A stretch of 64,000 nt of DNA from Parascedosporium putredinis. Lineage: Eukaryota; Ascomycota; Sordariomycetes; Microascales; Microascaceae. Positions within the stretch are counted from its first letter, which is position 1; every line of letters begins with the position of its first letter. The stretch is taken from NCBI GenBank assembly GCA_949357655.1, contig CASHTG010000017.1:124001-188000 (forward strand), given 5' to 3'. Positions 1 through 11,343 of the stretch are shown in pieces. The position numbers and the translations under genes are program-made. Below the pieces are notes generated by a model. That model made no database searches. It was not told the origin of the DNA and was given only the letters and a program-made list of their open reading frames with translations.

Positions 1-828
1 TGATTCTTTTGGGGTGTTCACTTTTGGGAGTGCGTTTTGGGGTGGGAATGTTGTCGAAGTAGACAGACTTGAAAGGAACAAATAGCAAGCCCACCGAGGA
101 TCAGACTAGGGTCCGAGAAGCTTCGTACACGACTGTATTGCAAGTTCAAGGAATTGTCCCATTTGTTTCTCATCCATTTATACCTGGATGCTTGCGCCTT
201 GTCCCATCAAGGTCACGAATCGGAGGGACCCTGATGGCGGTGGGTCAGCCGGGCGTGGCTTTGGCGCGGGACATCAGGGTTCTCGCCGCCGTGAAACACT
301 TGCAAGCACGCCGGGCAGTCACCATGTAAATGAGACAAGTCGATACTTCCGGATATGTTCTGGTCAAAAGGATTCGTATCTTGGATGACGAAATGACGAG
401 ATCGGCCAACGCACCCTCTTCCTTTTCAACTAGACCGATCTCGGCCTGCACTGAATCATGAGCCGGGCTGCACCTGGTCTGGATACCAATGAGATCTCTG
501 GATGAATTGACCGTGAAAAGCCATAGCCACTAAGGAGAGGGGGATTTTGTCCTAGTGTAAATAGAATGAACAGTACATTGCGTGGTTCTCTTGCATTGTT
601 GGCCATGGGCGCCGGAGCAGTAGCAAGCCACATGTGGCAATGGTGTGCTTGTCTGTGTACAGAGTCGCCAACTTAGCAAACACACGCAGGAAGCAGGCAG
701 TAGAAGAAGAAAAACCTCGTTTATTGTTTATACACCCAAGGTCGCCACCTGCGACTACATGTACAGCCACCGTCCCCCATTCCAGGTACTAACCCAACTC
801 CCCCTTTCGCCAGAAATGCTCCACATAT
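1..828. other. No gene seen; 3' flank of CFEM gene
   Basis: Only short overlapping open frames with no recognisable protein are present. The right part is probably the 3' untranslated and terminator region of the minus-strand CFEM gene that ends at 829. Confidence 0.5.
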
Positions 829-1538
829 TTACAGGAAAATGGCAAGGCCACCGAGAGCACCGCCAAGAGCAGCCATGGCAGGTACAAACAACGCTCCCGC
901 GCCCGACCCGGAACCCGATCCCGAGCCCGACCCGGAGCCAGAGCCGGAGCCACCAGTCTGGGCCGGGGCGTCGGTCTCGGTGCCGGAACCGCCGGGAGAT
1001 GCCGTCTCCTCGGGTTCTTCAGAGTCACCGCCAGCGTCACCTGTCGGCCGGCAGCTCTTTCCGAGATAAGAAGTGGCCACGTCGGAGGGGCACATGATGG
1101 GCAGGCAGGTCCTGTAGTGTTTCACGTATCGACTGGATTAGCAATGGCATAATGGTATGGAGAGAAGCATTGTTATGAGAGAGAAGTGATAATTTCGAAT
1201 GGGAGGCATAGAGAAAGGGCAGGGCACTTACGCAACCATGCTGGTGCCGAACTCGCAGGCGCATCGGGTGAAATCGGTCTTGGGATCGCACGTCTTGGAC
1301 ACGCTGGTGTGCATCAGCGTCGAGCAGAGCTCATAGCTCCTGTTTGATATATCAGCATCTCCTTTCTTTTAAACCACATGTTCTTCCATTGCCTCGGCGT
1401 GGGGCATCTGAGAGAGAAGGGAAAGATTACGCACGAGTACTTGTCCGCGTTGGTGTTGCATTTGGAGAAGAATTTGGGGTCGGCGGCAACGAGGACGGCC
1501 TGGAGGCCGGCGATGGCGACGAGAGCTTGAGTCTTCAT
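829..1538 (-). CDS. CFEM-domain GPI-anchored-type surface protein
   Basis: Three exons on the minus strand: 1538-1435, 1339-1232 and 1132-829, giving 171 residues with no frame break. Residues 1-19 are a hydrophobic signal peptide (starts MKTQALVAIAG). The spliced product has eight cysteines in the CFEM order, including the C-x-C pair (RCACEF) that comes after the DP/TD stretch. A Gly-Ser repeat stalk of about 20 residues (pure GS alternation, on an acidic Glu/Thr-rich lead) is followed by a hydrophobic C-terminal tail ending in GGLAIFL, as expected for GPI attachment. CFEM proteins of fungi sit on the wall or membrane and take part in haem/iron capture or host interaction; which applies here cannot be told. 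The donors are GTGCGT and GTAAGT. Could be secreted rather than anchored if the tail is not processed. Confidence 0.85.
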
Positions 1539-1671
1539 GTTGATGATGGCGGCTGCTGATGCAATGTGGAGGAGCGAACTGGCTGGTTTCCTTGTCTTTT
1601 CCTTCGTGATTTTCTTGAACCCGCTCAACCCACAGCCAAGCCGTCGACATCAAGGGTGGCGACGGCCCTCC

Positions 1672-1677
1672 TATATA
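1672..1677 (-). promoter_or_regulatory. TATA-like element of CFEM gene
   Basis: TATATA on the minus strand, about 134 bp upstream of the CFEM start codon. Position fits a fungal core promoter; assignment is inference. Confidence 0.4.
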
Positions 1678-3720
1678 TCCATCCCCAACGCCCGTTCACG
1701 GTAGGGCAGAGTCCAACGCATAGCGGCCGTGGGGCACTTGCACCTTGATGCAGGATTAGCGTTGGGGTATCAGACAAGGGAGACCAGATAAAAAGACGAT
1801 AATGCAAAACAAAAACTTGCTAACAAGCGAGCTGAGCCCTCTTGTTCGGGCCAAGACCGCCCTATCACGGCGCGATTTCCCTATAGTGTAATCAGGGGCC
1901 GTCAGCCGTAACGGAGGGGATGACGCTGGCGGGCGGGGATTGGGCGCCACGCGCGGAATGTCACCGCGGATCGCGCTGACTGGACGACAGGCGACGAGGA
2001 CCAAGATGGCGGATCTCGAAAACCCTCGAATCCTGACGAGCCACACCGCTTTCCTAGAGATTATCGGGCATGATGCAGGTTTAGAGGGAGAGGGGGAGAA
2101 ATGGTAAGGACAAGCAAGCAGCAAGGAAAAAAAAAAGGTTTTTGGGGGCGTCGCGAAGCTATCCGAAATGGGGGAGGGCGGCGAAAAACCAGGCAAACCA
2201 GGCAAGGGGCAGCTCCCGGATAGGCCGATTGCCCAACCACCCCCTCGAACGTGGAGGTTGTTATCCGACTGAGGAGGAGACAACTAATACCTGAATGGAT
2301 TGAACATTGATTGTTGGGATCGCAAGGTGGCCTTGAAATCATGATTTTACACTCGACGATTGGGGCAAGGGAGAGAGATTTGCGGCTTGGATGGGTAGCA
2401 GGGATTCTACTTGAGGTTTTTAGCTGATTAGGCTCGAGTTCGCCACCCCATCATCTTGATAAAAGGGGGTTTCCCTGTTATTAACTGCGGCCTACAAGTG
2501 TAGGCGAGAGACGAAAGAGAGTGGCAAAGTGTGTCCATGCATGTCCGTGTATGTGTGTGTTGCGAATCTGTCATTCACGGCCCCAATCTTGCAGGATCAT
2601 GAGTCGACCTTTTGGCACTAAAGACTGCATCAGCCCTGTCTGGTTGGCCCCGTTCACTGCACGGACAAAAACGCACGATGCGCATGACCGCTTAACCAAT
2701 ATCGCTCTTCGCTGCGGCTGAAGGGCAGCGGCTCGACGATGCCGGAGGTGTGCTCCGTCCACTGTGTCTGCGAAGTGGAATCTGGGCCTATCACCAGGGA
2801 ACGGGACATCTTCGCTCTTCTCTTCCTCGGTCTTCCCTTTCCTACTCTGCTCTCAAAAATTGCCGATAATGTGTCAAGAGTCCCGTTGACAAGGACGGGG
2901 GCAGGGAATACACGTAGACTCGCTTGGGATGATGTTTTTGTTTTGATATTTCCAAGGCCCGTCAAATTCTTTGACAAGGACTATTGACGTGGACGAATGG
3001 CAAGGACGAGAATGTGTTTGGCTTCGTGTCTCACGAATCGAAATCGGAGAGTCTTCGAGCGGTTCTTTTGTCTCGAGTGACTGTCCTTGCACACTGCGTT
3101 GATCGTTGGCCAAAGTGTGGCTAGTAATTGCCGACTTCCCATCATCCATCTCCAGCCTGATACGGCTTTCTCCTCAAGCCCTCTCTGATGGGAGTCGGTG
3201 GCTTGTAGGAAAATGGTCTGCTCAACCTCTTGGTCTCCAGCCACATCACCATCACGGAGAGTCCCTGCCCGTTCAAAACAGGCGCGATCGGAGACAAAGG
3301 ATGAACCAGCCCTATGAGAATGTTTTGGTCGCAGCTGGGCGACTTGCAGCAGGGAAAGGCCTACAAAATCTCGATCTGAGAGCTTATGGAACCCATGAAA
3401 TATTCTCGAGCCATCATCTTAAAAATGAAAAAGACCTGACTCCACCGAGGTCTGGCGATCCTCTTCTTCGGAATAGCCATCTGCGTCGCGTGAATAAGAG
3501 ATGCGGTCCTCTTCTAGGTAGATTACGCTGGCGACCCTTGCGATCATCTACAAACGTAACCGCCAGTAAGCCCTCAAGGCTTGTATGGCCCGAGCAATCA
3601 AAAGGTGTCAACTTTGCTAAACTTTGAGTCTTGTCGCGTATTAATTCCGAATCCACATCGAGATGTAGACAGCGGCAGCGCGACTGGCGAGGTGCTGTAA
3701 ACAAAAAGAAGCATTCGAAA
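1678..3720. other. Intergenic, no gene supported
   Basis: Upstream region shared between the minus-strand CFEM gene and the plus-strand repeat protein. Open frames of up to 175 codons exist (1756-2283 minus, 3106-3627 plus), but they lack signal peptides, domains or plausible composition. A 10-base poly-A run lies near 2130. Confidence 0.5.
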
Positions 3721-3726
3721 GAAAGC

Positions 3727-3733
3727 TATAAAT
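3727..3733 (+). promoter_or_regulatory. TATA box of repeat-protein gene
   Basis: TATAAAT about 95 bp upstream of the start at 3825, followed by a pyrimidine-rich leader. Confidence 0.5.
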
Positions 3734-3824
3734 CCTCCACTTCCTCTTGCCAAGTTTACATAGATTTGTTCACCTGTTCATCAGTGCTAAACAGTATCGG
3801 TCATCTCCCTCTGAATTCGCCATC

Positions 3825-5148
3825 ATGCCTATTCCTGCCTTACTCTCGCTGCTCCTGCTGGTGCCGTTTTCGGCTGCCGGCCCCCGACTTGCCCGTTCCG
3901 GACGTCCCGGTCTGTCCCCCACTCCTCCTACCTCAACCGTGAACATGCTCACCTTTACCGTCGTCGCCACGGTAGCTCCAACCATCAACAGCTGGCCCCA
4001 AGTTCTACAGCATATTTGCCCCGCCCCCGCCCCCGTTCCTCAAGGCCTGGGGCCCGCAGTTGGCGCTGGTCTGGGACACGGCAGCGCGGGCAACGGTGGG
4101 CTGCTGGAAGGCTACCAAGCATCACCTGCGGGCGCGCGTCGAATCGTCTACCTCGACACATTTGCGGCCGTAGCCGAGCCGGCTCATGGACGAGTCGCGG
4201 AGTGGGAGGAGTGGCAGTTCTTGCCCACCTTGGTCCACCCCATCCCTAAACCGGCCGATCAGGACGACAGCGATGACGGAGACAAGCCTCATCCTGGGCC
4301 ACACCCACCAAAGCCACACCCGCCCCCAGCGAGGATGGCAATGACGGAGACAAGCCTCGTCCTGGGCCACATCCACCAAAGCCACACCCGCCGCCTAGCC
4401 AGGATGGCGATGACGGTGACAAGCCTCATCCTGGGCCGCACCCACCAAAGCCACACCCGCTTCCCAGCCATTCGACTTCCAGATCTACAGCCAGTACCAG
4501 GACAAGGAGTCGAACCAAGACAAGCCACAGTTTTACCTCTCATCGACGGAGCACAACTTCGGAATCACAGTCTGACGGAACGGAAACTGCAAGCTTCTCT
4601 ACAATAAGCGTTCAGTCATCTGTCACACCTACAACGATATCTACAGCGACAGAAGAACCGTCGACCAGTTCCTCGAGTAGTACCGAGAGCCCGGTGCCCA
4701 CCGCATGCCTCCCTCTGGTGAATGGGGACTTTTCTAATGGTCTACAAGGCTGGGAAGTCGACAATTCCCTCGAATACACTTATGCTGTTAACGACGAGCA
4801 GAGATTCGTTATTATACCAACGAGGGCCGGAGCCTATGGTTCGGTGTCACTAGCTCAGGAGATGTTCTGCGCTGAGGCGGGAACTAAAGAGATTTTGCTG
4901 TCTTTTTCACATCTAGGGTTTCAACCTATAAATGGAACTATCGCCGTGAGGTGGGGTACTTCACCTCTTATGACTGAAATAGTAGTCGGTGAAACTGGGG
5001 GAATATTCGACAAAGACTTTCCGTGGAGTACACACCAGGCACCAAGCTTTATTTCAGTCTAAATCGCGATGCTGCTGTTTCCGCCTTCACACCTACTTTA
5101 GCGATTTGGGATATCCAGCTCACTTGGATTGAACCTGTTGAGGTTTAA
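3825..5148 (+). CDS. Secreted Pro/His-repeat protein with C-terminal beta-sandwich-like module
   Basis: The start at 3825 (MPIPALLSLLLLVPF) gives a clear signal peptide; the longer frame from 3747 would bury it. Downstream come an Asp-rich patch, three copies of a 23-residue repeat (core DKPHPGPHPPKPHPPP), a long Ser/Thr-rich linker, then a globular C-terminal part of about 150 residues starting CLPLVNGDFSNGLQGWEVDN, which resembles carbohydrate-binding-like beta-sandwich modules of fungal wall proteins. The stop is at 5146-5148. Two breaks interrupt the frame: a C5 run at 4323-4327 (C6 would restore it; the same repeat copy is 68 bp instead of 69) and a TTT at 5018-5020 (a fourth T restores a sensible C-terminus ending LTWIEPVEV). 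With these the product is about 441 residues. From 4015 to about 4140 another frame also reads as protein-like (KAWGPQLALVWDTAARATVG), so more breaks or an intron may exist. Not a recognised named family. Confidence 0.6.
4272..4477 (+). repeat. 69-bp tandem coding repeat (68 + 69 + 69 bp)
   Basis: Units begin at 4272, 4340 and 4409, the third diverging at its end. Each encodes the 23-residue unit DDGDKPHPGPHPPKPHPPPS plus three residues. The first unit lacks one base in its C-run, which shifts the reading frame relative to units two and three. Confidence 0.85.
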
Positions 5149-5507
5149 TCTTTCTAACCTCACCACACCTTAGGCGGGTTTGGTTTCTTGTTCGAGAAAT
5201 ACGTTGGGGGTGGGGTAGAGATCCATTGCATTCAAACTTGGACAGTTGGACCCTGTGAGCCCTATTCAACTAGTTCCATGTAATTATACTCGAGCGTATA
5301 CTACTAGAAGAATGAATTTATGGATAGTTGATTTCCACATTCCATACTCTTTGCAGCTTTGAATGAAATGTTGGTCACGCTCAGCTGCGGAAGGCGGGAG
5401 GCCGGACGGCAATTATCTGGCGGAGCGTGACAAACTCGCCCGATCGCACGTACAGGCTCCCAAACACACTTGTGTAACACTGCAGATATCCGTCGCGTCC
5501 ACGGCCA

Positions 5508-7591
5508 TTACGGCACATATATCATTGGCTCCTCGCCATTCTTGGCTTTATATTTCCCGCTTGCCACTCGTTTGTTGTGATTTGTGTAGATACCGATCTG
5601 CAGTAACGCAAAGAACATGCCCACGGACACCATGATGATCAACGTGCGCAGACCGGTTTGGTAACTGAAGCGGTCCGGGACGCAATTAGTTTCAAAACAA
5701 TGTCCTTTGTGCGGACGAGGCTGGAAGATGACTCCAGTTCAACTTACAATGGAACGTCCGAACCCCGGAAGTACTGCGTACCAACCATCAATCCGCTGAT
5801 GGCGGACATGACCCACATTCTAGACGAGGGTTAGCGTATTCCCGCGTCTGTCTAAGGCGGGGAGATGGAAGCATGAAAAGGGAGAGGGATACGCGTACGC
5901 TATACTAATACTCCGTTCTCTGGGATCTCTACAATTTAATTGCACCCACGAGTTGTGCACCGGGTGATACCCGACAGCAAAAGCATTCACAGCGGTCCAC
6001 AGGCCCCAACGGGACCACTTGCCCACATGGGGGTGCACGCTTCGGGCCACCACTAGGGCGATGAGGTAGCAGGTGTGGGCGCCGACCACGGAGAAGCCAC
6101 GTTTGTTCGTTCTATCACTAACGTAGGCGAAGAAGAAGACGACGGCCAACGCGAGCGAGGCGCCGACGGCGGAGAGGGCGTTGGCGGCGGTGCGGTCGAA
6201 TCCGAGGGCCCTGGAGAGCGGAAAACGACTTTGTTAGCGACGACGCAGTGGGGGCAGGTTATTGGGGGATCGTCTAACTATCACCACGGACCCTGGCGCG
6301 GAAGGGGGTAGAGAGGAGGGGAGACGAAGCGAACAAGAAGAGTGGCAGAATAACAAGATCTTACATGATGATGGATGGGGTGTAAGTCGTGAGCGGGCTC
6401 CAGGTGGAAAACACGGCAAACGTGGACACGAAGTGAGGCCAGCGGCGGTAGTGCGTCACCGTCTTCCACACGACGCTGAGCGGTATGTTCATGCCCTGCG
6501 CGCCGTAGCGCTTCTCCTTGTCATCGCGCTCGAGGCGCTGCTGCAAGATCCGCTGGTCGTCCTCGGTGAACCGGATGCCGCCCCGGCTGAAAAGGGGCTT
6601 GGGCGTGTCGGGCGAGCCTGGGAGCAGGAAAAGAAGCGAGATGCTGACGATGATGGTGAACACGCCCTCGACTGTTTTGTTGTGGTGCCGTTAGTACCTT
6701 GAGTTTGGACTTTTAATCACAAAGGACCTACTCAGGAAAAGCCACTGCCAGCCCTTGAGCCCCTCTTCCCCCAGCTGCAAGATACCCGACGCCAGGATGG
6801 GGCTCAGCGCGTTGCCGGCAAACATGCCGAAGAAGAAGACGGCGATGCGCTTGGCGAGCTCGCGCTTCTTGTACCACGTCGACAGCGTATACGCGGCGCC
6901 GGGGATGTAGCCGGCTTCGGCGAACCCCAGCATGAGGCGCGCCACGAGGAAGCCGGTGCGGTTGCGCACGAGGACCTGCAGCGTGGCGACTAGGCCGAAG
7001 AGGAAGACTTGCAGGGGTATCCATTTGCGGGGACCAATCTGCGCGTGAGACGAGGCTCCAGAGTCAGCATCTCCGCGGAGAAACAAAAAGAAAGATAGAT
7101 ATATATAGAAATGCGTGGGTGAAACGCGCAAAGGCGGCGTGTGCTTAGCGCGTTGTAGACGTGTGTACACCCACCTTTGAAGCGCCATGTTGCACGGGAT
7201 CTCGAACACGACGATGCCCATGAACATGAGCTGGTTGCCCAGGTTGACGGTCGTTTGGTCGATGCCGATGTTCTTGGCGAACCCGTCCGTCAGGGCGCTG
7301 GCGAGATTCATGCGGTCGAGCTGGAAGACGAGAAGGCCGAGGAATAGGAGCGGGAGGACGGTGGAATCGACCCTGATTGCCGGGGCGGGAAACGGGTTAG
7401 CAAGACGCATCCTTTCGCAGTAGGCAGGACGGTGTCGTTCAAGACTCACTTTCGGCGCGCCCGCTTTTCCTCCTCGTCCAGCCACTCGACGTCAGTCCCC
7501 TCGGCCGAGATAGACTGTGATCGAGACGCATCGTAGCCAGCGTTCTTCTCGTCGACACCTCCCACTTTTTGCTTGTGTTCTCGTCTGCCAT
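5508..7591 (-). CDS. MFS transporter, Dal5/anion:cation symporter type
   Basis: Seven exons: 7591-7450, 7372-7171, 7038-6732, 6671-6365, 6210-5899, 5819-5748 and 5664-5508, giving about 499 residues. The body shows the Dal5-type hallmarks: DRMNLASALTDG after the first membrane segment, EIPCNMALQ at the end of TM2, IGPRKWIPLQVFLFG, the RLMLGFAEAGYIPGAAYTLSTWYKK loop (TM4-5), a central cytoplasmic loop with FTEDDQRILQQRLERDD, and a C-terminal LIIMVSVGMFFALLQIGIYT segment. Family members carry allantoate, nicotinate, pantothenate and similar carboxylates; the substrate is unknown here. One frame break in exon 1: the minus-strand A-run (plus T5 at 7566-7570) needs six A for the N-terminus to join the rest. 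It faces away from the flavin monooxygenase at 9098 and may import that enzyme's substrate. Confidence 0.85.
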
Positions 7592-9097
7592 GGTGGATGA
7601 TCTCACTACGGGTATAGAAGATCCAATCTGCTTCACGAGGAGAGATTTTGGCGAAGCACGTTACAAGCCGAAAGGGGAGAGGGAAGGAGATAGCTAGCTA
7701 ACTAAGCATCTAGCTGTGAAGGCTGTAGGTAGGGTCAAATAGAAAAGCAAAAGAGTCCCCGCTACAAGGCACGAGTACCGAGAGGAAGCTAGTACCGCCG
7801 TGTCGGATACGAAGTTTTCCTCAGCGATGGTGTCATTTTGCCATAGCCAGGTTGCCATTGGTACCAAGGCTTCGTACTCCAGCGGCGAGGAGTAGAAGGA
7901 TGGGCTCCATTGGGAGTCGGAGAAGAGCGGGGCGGTCGTCATCAAAGGAAAACCCATCTATACATCCAAAGGCACCTTAACTAACCCCCATTTGGGTGAG
8001 CTTTTGCAACACCACAGATAACACCTTTCTTGGCGTTCCTCGTTTCCTGTCAATGCTAACTGGCGCCGGCATGTGGCGAGCTAAGGACAGGGGCCGGGGG
8101 CTTCTTTACGCGGTGCTAGTGTAGCTGCAAAAACCCTTTTCAACCTTTTTCTATCCGGCCAAACTCCGACGCAGGCGCATCTAGTAGGACGGGGCCCCGT
8201 CATGTTGCAAAAACGTGCGTCTGGAATATGCGGAGGTCCAATAATGGTCTCGTAAGACTTTTTCCCACGCGCATGCCATCTTTAGGTGCGTTCGGATCCG
8301 ATATAACTCGGCCGTCTCACGGAGGACCATGTTTTTGCGGGTGCTTTGCTAGCTTGAGTTGCGGTGTTTAGGGTGCGGCCACGAGTTTTCTCTCGCGGTG
8401 TGGGGCCTTGGGAGTTCACCCCGGTAGTTCGGCGATTGCGTGATCGCACACAATCGCGCCGGGCGAGCGCTCGCCCACCAGCCAAGCCTTTTCGGACTGC
8501 AATTGACGAATAATAGACCCGGAGAATCATCCTTACGCCGAACGATGAGGAAGAAGGAGGATGAAAAAAAAATTATTGGGGGCCGGGGCCATGATATGTA
8601 CATGTGTATGTGTGGGGGAAGCAACTGTCTTATTCTCTCGAATTGGGGTAGAAGAGCTCGTCCTCTTTCTGACGCGTTGGTTCTGCCCCATCATACCGAG
8701 GCAATGGGTCGATTCCGTGCTTTTTGGGTTGCTTTCGCGAACCATTGTGGACCGGATAGCTTCTTCGGCATCGATTACTCAACAGACACAGTGGGATTAC
8801 TTTGATTCGGTATATAGCAAGGCCGGGCCACTGGTGCCGGTTATGTGAGCCTGGTGGCTCTGGAGAATTATTTTTTTCTCCCCTTCCATTGGATCTGGAA
8901 GGATTAGTGACATCGGAGGTGATTAGTGAACAGGCACCCGAGCATAGCTCTCAGTTTCCCACCTTCCCACCTTCCCCCTTCCACGGCTGCTCATAACCTA
9001 TCGAGCTTCAAAGAGGTCTTGAAAGTACAAGCAGAGCTACTTTCACGGCATCTCAACTCCTTCTAACTCACCCCTGTCGGCCGGCACTATCGATAGG
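7592..9097. other. Divergent intergenic region between transporter and FMO
   Basis: 1.5 kb between divergently transcribed genes, presumably holding both promoters. An open frame of 87 codons on the minus strand (7694-7957) has no recognisable feature. No repeat or RNA gene seen. Confidence 0.5.
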
Positions 9098-10669
9098 ATG
9101 GCTATCAAGCGCGTTGCCGTCATCGGCGCAGGCCCTGCCGGAGCTATTACGGTGGATGCGTTGGCGCAGGAACGCACGTTTGACGTGATTCGCGTCTTTG
9201 AGAGGCGAGAGACTGCCGGAGGCTGCTGGTGAGTTTCCATATAGTACACTTACTATGACGGTTTCGTCTTCGTTGCTCCGGCGCGCGGCGCGGCTAACAG
9301 CTCGTGTGCTCCAACAGGATCGGGGACGTCGACAGGCCCCCGTCATCTCCAGTCTATCGGACCTCGCGTCCCGCACCGCCGACAAGCCGCTCGCCATCCC
9401 CGCCCAGCTCCCGGCGCAGACCCCCAAGGTCGAGCAGCCGCGTTTCGCCGAGTCGTCCATCTACCCATACCTCGAGACCAACGTGCACAGCATCCCCATG
9501 GAGTTCTCGCAGGAGCCCCTCCCCGCGGAGCGCAGCCAGCGGTCCATCGCGGTGCACGGGGCCGACACGCCGTTTCGCCACTGGTCGGTGATGCAGCGGT
9601 ATATCCAGGGCCTCGTGCAGCGGAGGGGGTACGAGGATTTCGTGTCGTACGACACCACCGTGGAACTCGCGGAAAAGGTTGGCGGGGAGTGGAAGCTCAC
9701 GCTGCGCAAGGGGGTAAGGAGCGCGACTACTGGTGGGTTGAGTGGTTCGACGCCGTGGTTGTTGCGAGTGGGCACTATACGGTTCCTTATATCCCGACCA
9801 TCAAAGGGTTGGAGCAGTTTGATCGGCTGAGGCCAGGTAGTGTGCTGCATAGCAAGCACTACCGTGGAAGGGATCAGTTCAAGGGAAAGGTATGTTTATT
9901 TTCTGACACAAGGATACTGGATATCGTGGAGCAAACCCGGCTAACCGATCTAATCGCACAGCGCGTTGTTGTCGTCGGCGCCTCCGTCTCAGCAGCCGAC
10001 ATTTCCTTCGACCTCACGAGTGTTGCGAAACACCCCGTCGAGTCAGTCGTGATCGGGCACACGGCCAACGGCTACTTTGGCGACGAAGCCTTCAACCACC
10101 CCGCCATCCGCAAGCGACCGACGATATCCCACGTCGAGGGCCGCACCGTACACTTTATCGACGGCGCGTCCGTCGCCGACGTCGACCACGTCATCTTCGG
10201 CACGGGGTACAGCTGGACCTTGCCTTTCTTACCCAGCGTGCAGGTCCGAAACAACCGCGTGCCGGGCCTGTACCAGCACGTCGTCTACCGCGCGGACCCC
10301 ACGCTCTTCTTCGTCGGGGCCGTCGCCGCGGGCCTGACCTTCAAGGTGTACGAGTGGCAGGCCGTGCTCGCCGCCCGCGTGCTGGCCGGTCGGGCTACGC
10401 TGCCGCCCGAGCACGAGCAGCGCGCGTGGGAGGAGGCGAGGATCGCGGCGCGCGGGGACGGGGTCAAGTTCACCCTCGTTTTCCCGGATTTCGAGGAGTA
10501 CTTTGAGACTTTGCGGGCGCTGGCGGGGCCTGGCGCCGAGGGTGTGGGCCGGAAATTGCCGCCGTTTCGGAGGGAGTGGTTTAGGGCGTTTTTGGAGGGT
10601 CATGAGAGGAGGAAGGAGATGTGGCGGCGGGAAAATGAGAAGGCGCGGGCACTGAGTGCGAAGTTATAG
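9098..10669 (+). CDS. Flavin-containing monooxygenase (FMO-like)
   Basis: Exons 9098-9228, 9318-9889 and 9962-10669, about 470 residues. The N-terminus MAIKRVAVIGAGPAGAITVD is the FAD-binding GxGxxG fold; FERRETAGGCW is the end of the FAD beta-alpha-beta region typical of FMOs. A second dinucleotide fold appears after intron 2 as RVVVVGASVSAADIS (NADPH site), and the C-terminal half has VDHVIFGTGYSWTLPF, the conserved FATGY-like motif. Two frame breaks: C5 at 9337-9341 and G5 at 9710-9714, each restored by a sixth base. Intron 2 is 72 bp and in frame, so it could be misread as coding. FMOs oxygenate soft nucleophiles or act in secondary metabolism; substrate unknown. It is followed by a Zn2Cys6 regulator on the same strand and preceded by a divergent transporter. 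Confidence 0.85.
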
Positions 10670-11343
10670 ACAGGACGTGCTTTGGCTGGGTTTGCGAAGG
10701 GCAATTTTCTGAGGTTCTCCGTGTGCGTATATATCAATTCTATGGCCTGAACTTGGTCCCTGCATGTGGCCAGTGTATACATCAACATTGAAGTCTATAG
10801 TCATCAAACATGCTCCGTTTCCTCAACTGCCATTCGCGTCCTCACTTTACGTACATGTAGAGCCAGGGCCTCTTCATACTCCTTCGGGCAACTGGTATCG
10901 TCTCCTCAAAAGCATTCCCCTTCTCCATATTGAACAATTGCCAAAACCTTTACCCAAGCACCCGCGCGTGTCCCATTGCCCGGCTCCGGACTCCGCGCAT
11001 CACGTGTCCAAGTTGAAGTACCGGCAACGCCGCCTGTCCGCTTAAAGGCCCCGCCAACCCCACGTCATTCTCTACGCTTTTCCTAAAGGAGGAAAAGAAA
11101 ATCTTCCTTGTTGAGCAATATTTTCAATCCTCCGCCTTTGAGGATTCTTTCCTCCTTTCGGCACCTCCGCATCCCTGCTTTCTCCCAATCCAAAACTTCC
11201 TCAACTAGGAAAAAAAAAAAAGAAGGAAGGACAAGACAACCTTCCGACTGACACGCCCCGACACGCCGAGAGCAACACCCCCTAGTCTGGAGTGAGCCGA
11301 TATCCGTCAACCGGGCGTGCCTAGTCCGGTCAACCACGCAAAG
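10670..11343. other. Intergenic between FMO and regulator
   Basis: Probable FMO terminator plus promoter and 5' leader of the downstream regulator; purine-rich stretch with a run of A near 11210. No gene seen. Confidence 0.5.

Noticed and set aside
1756..2283. 175-codon minus-strand open frame
   Set aside because: Pro/Ser-rich with no domain; lies in the divergent promoter region; no splice signals or conserved motif.
3106..3627. 173-codon plus-strand open frame
   Set aside because: Incoherent composition, no motif, and follows no recognisable start context.
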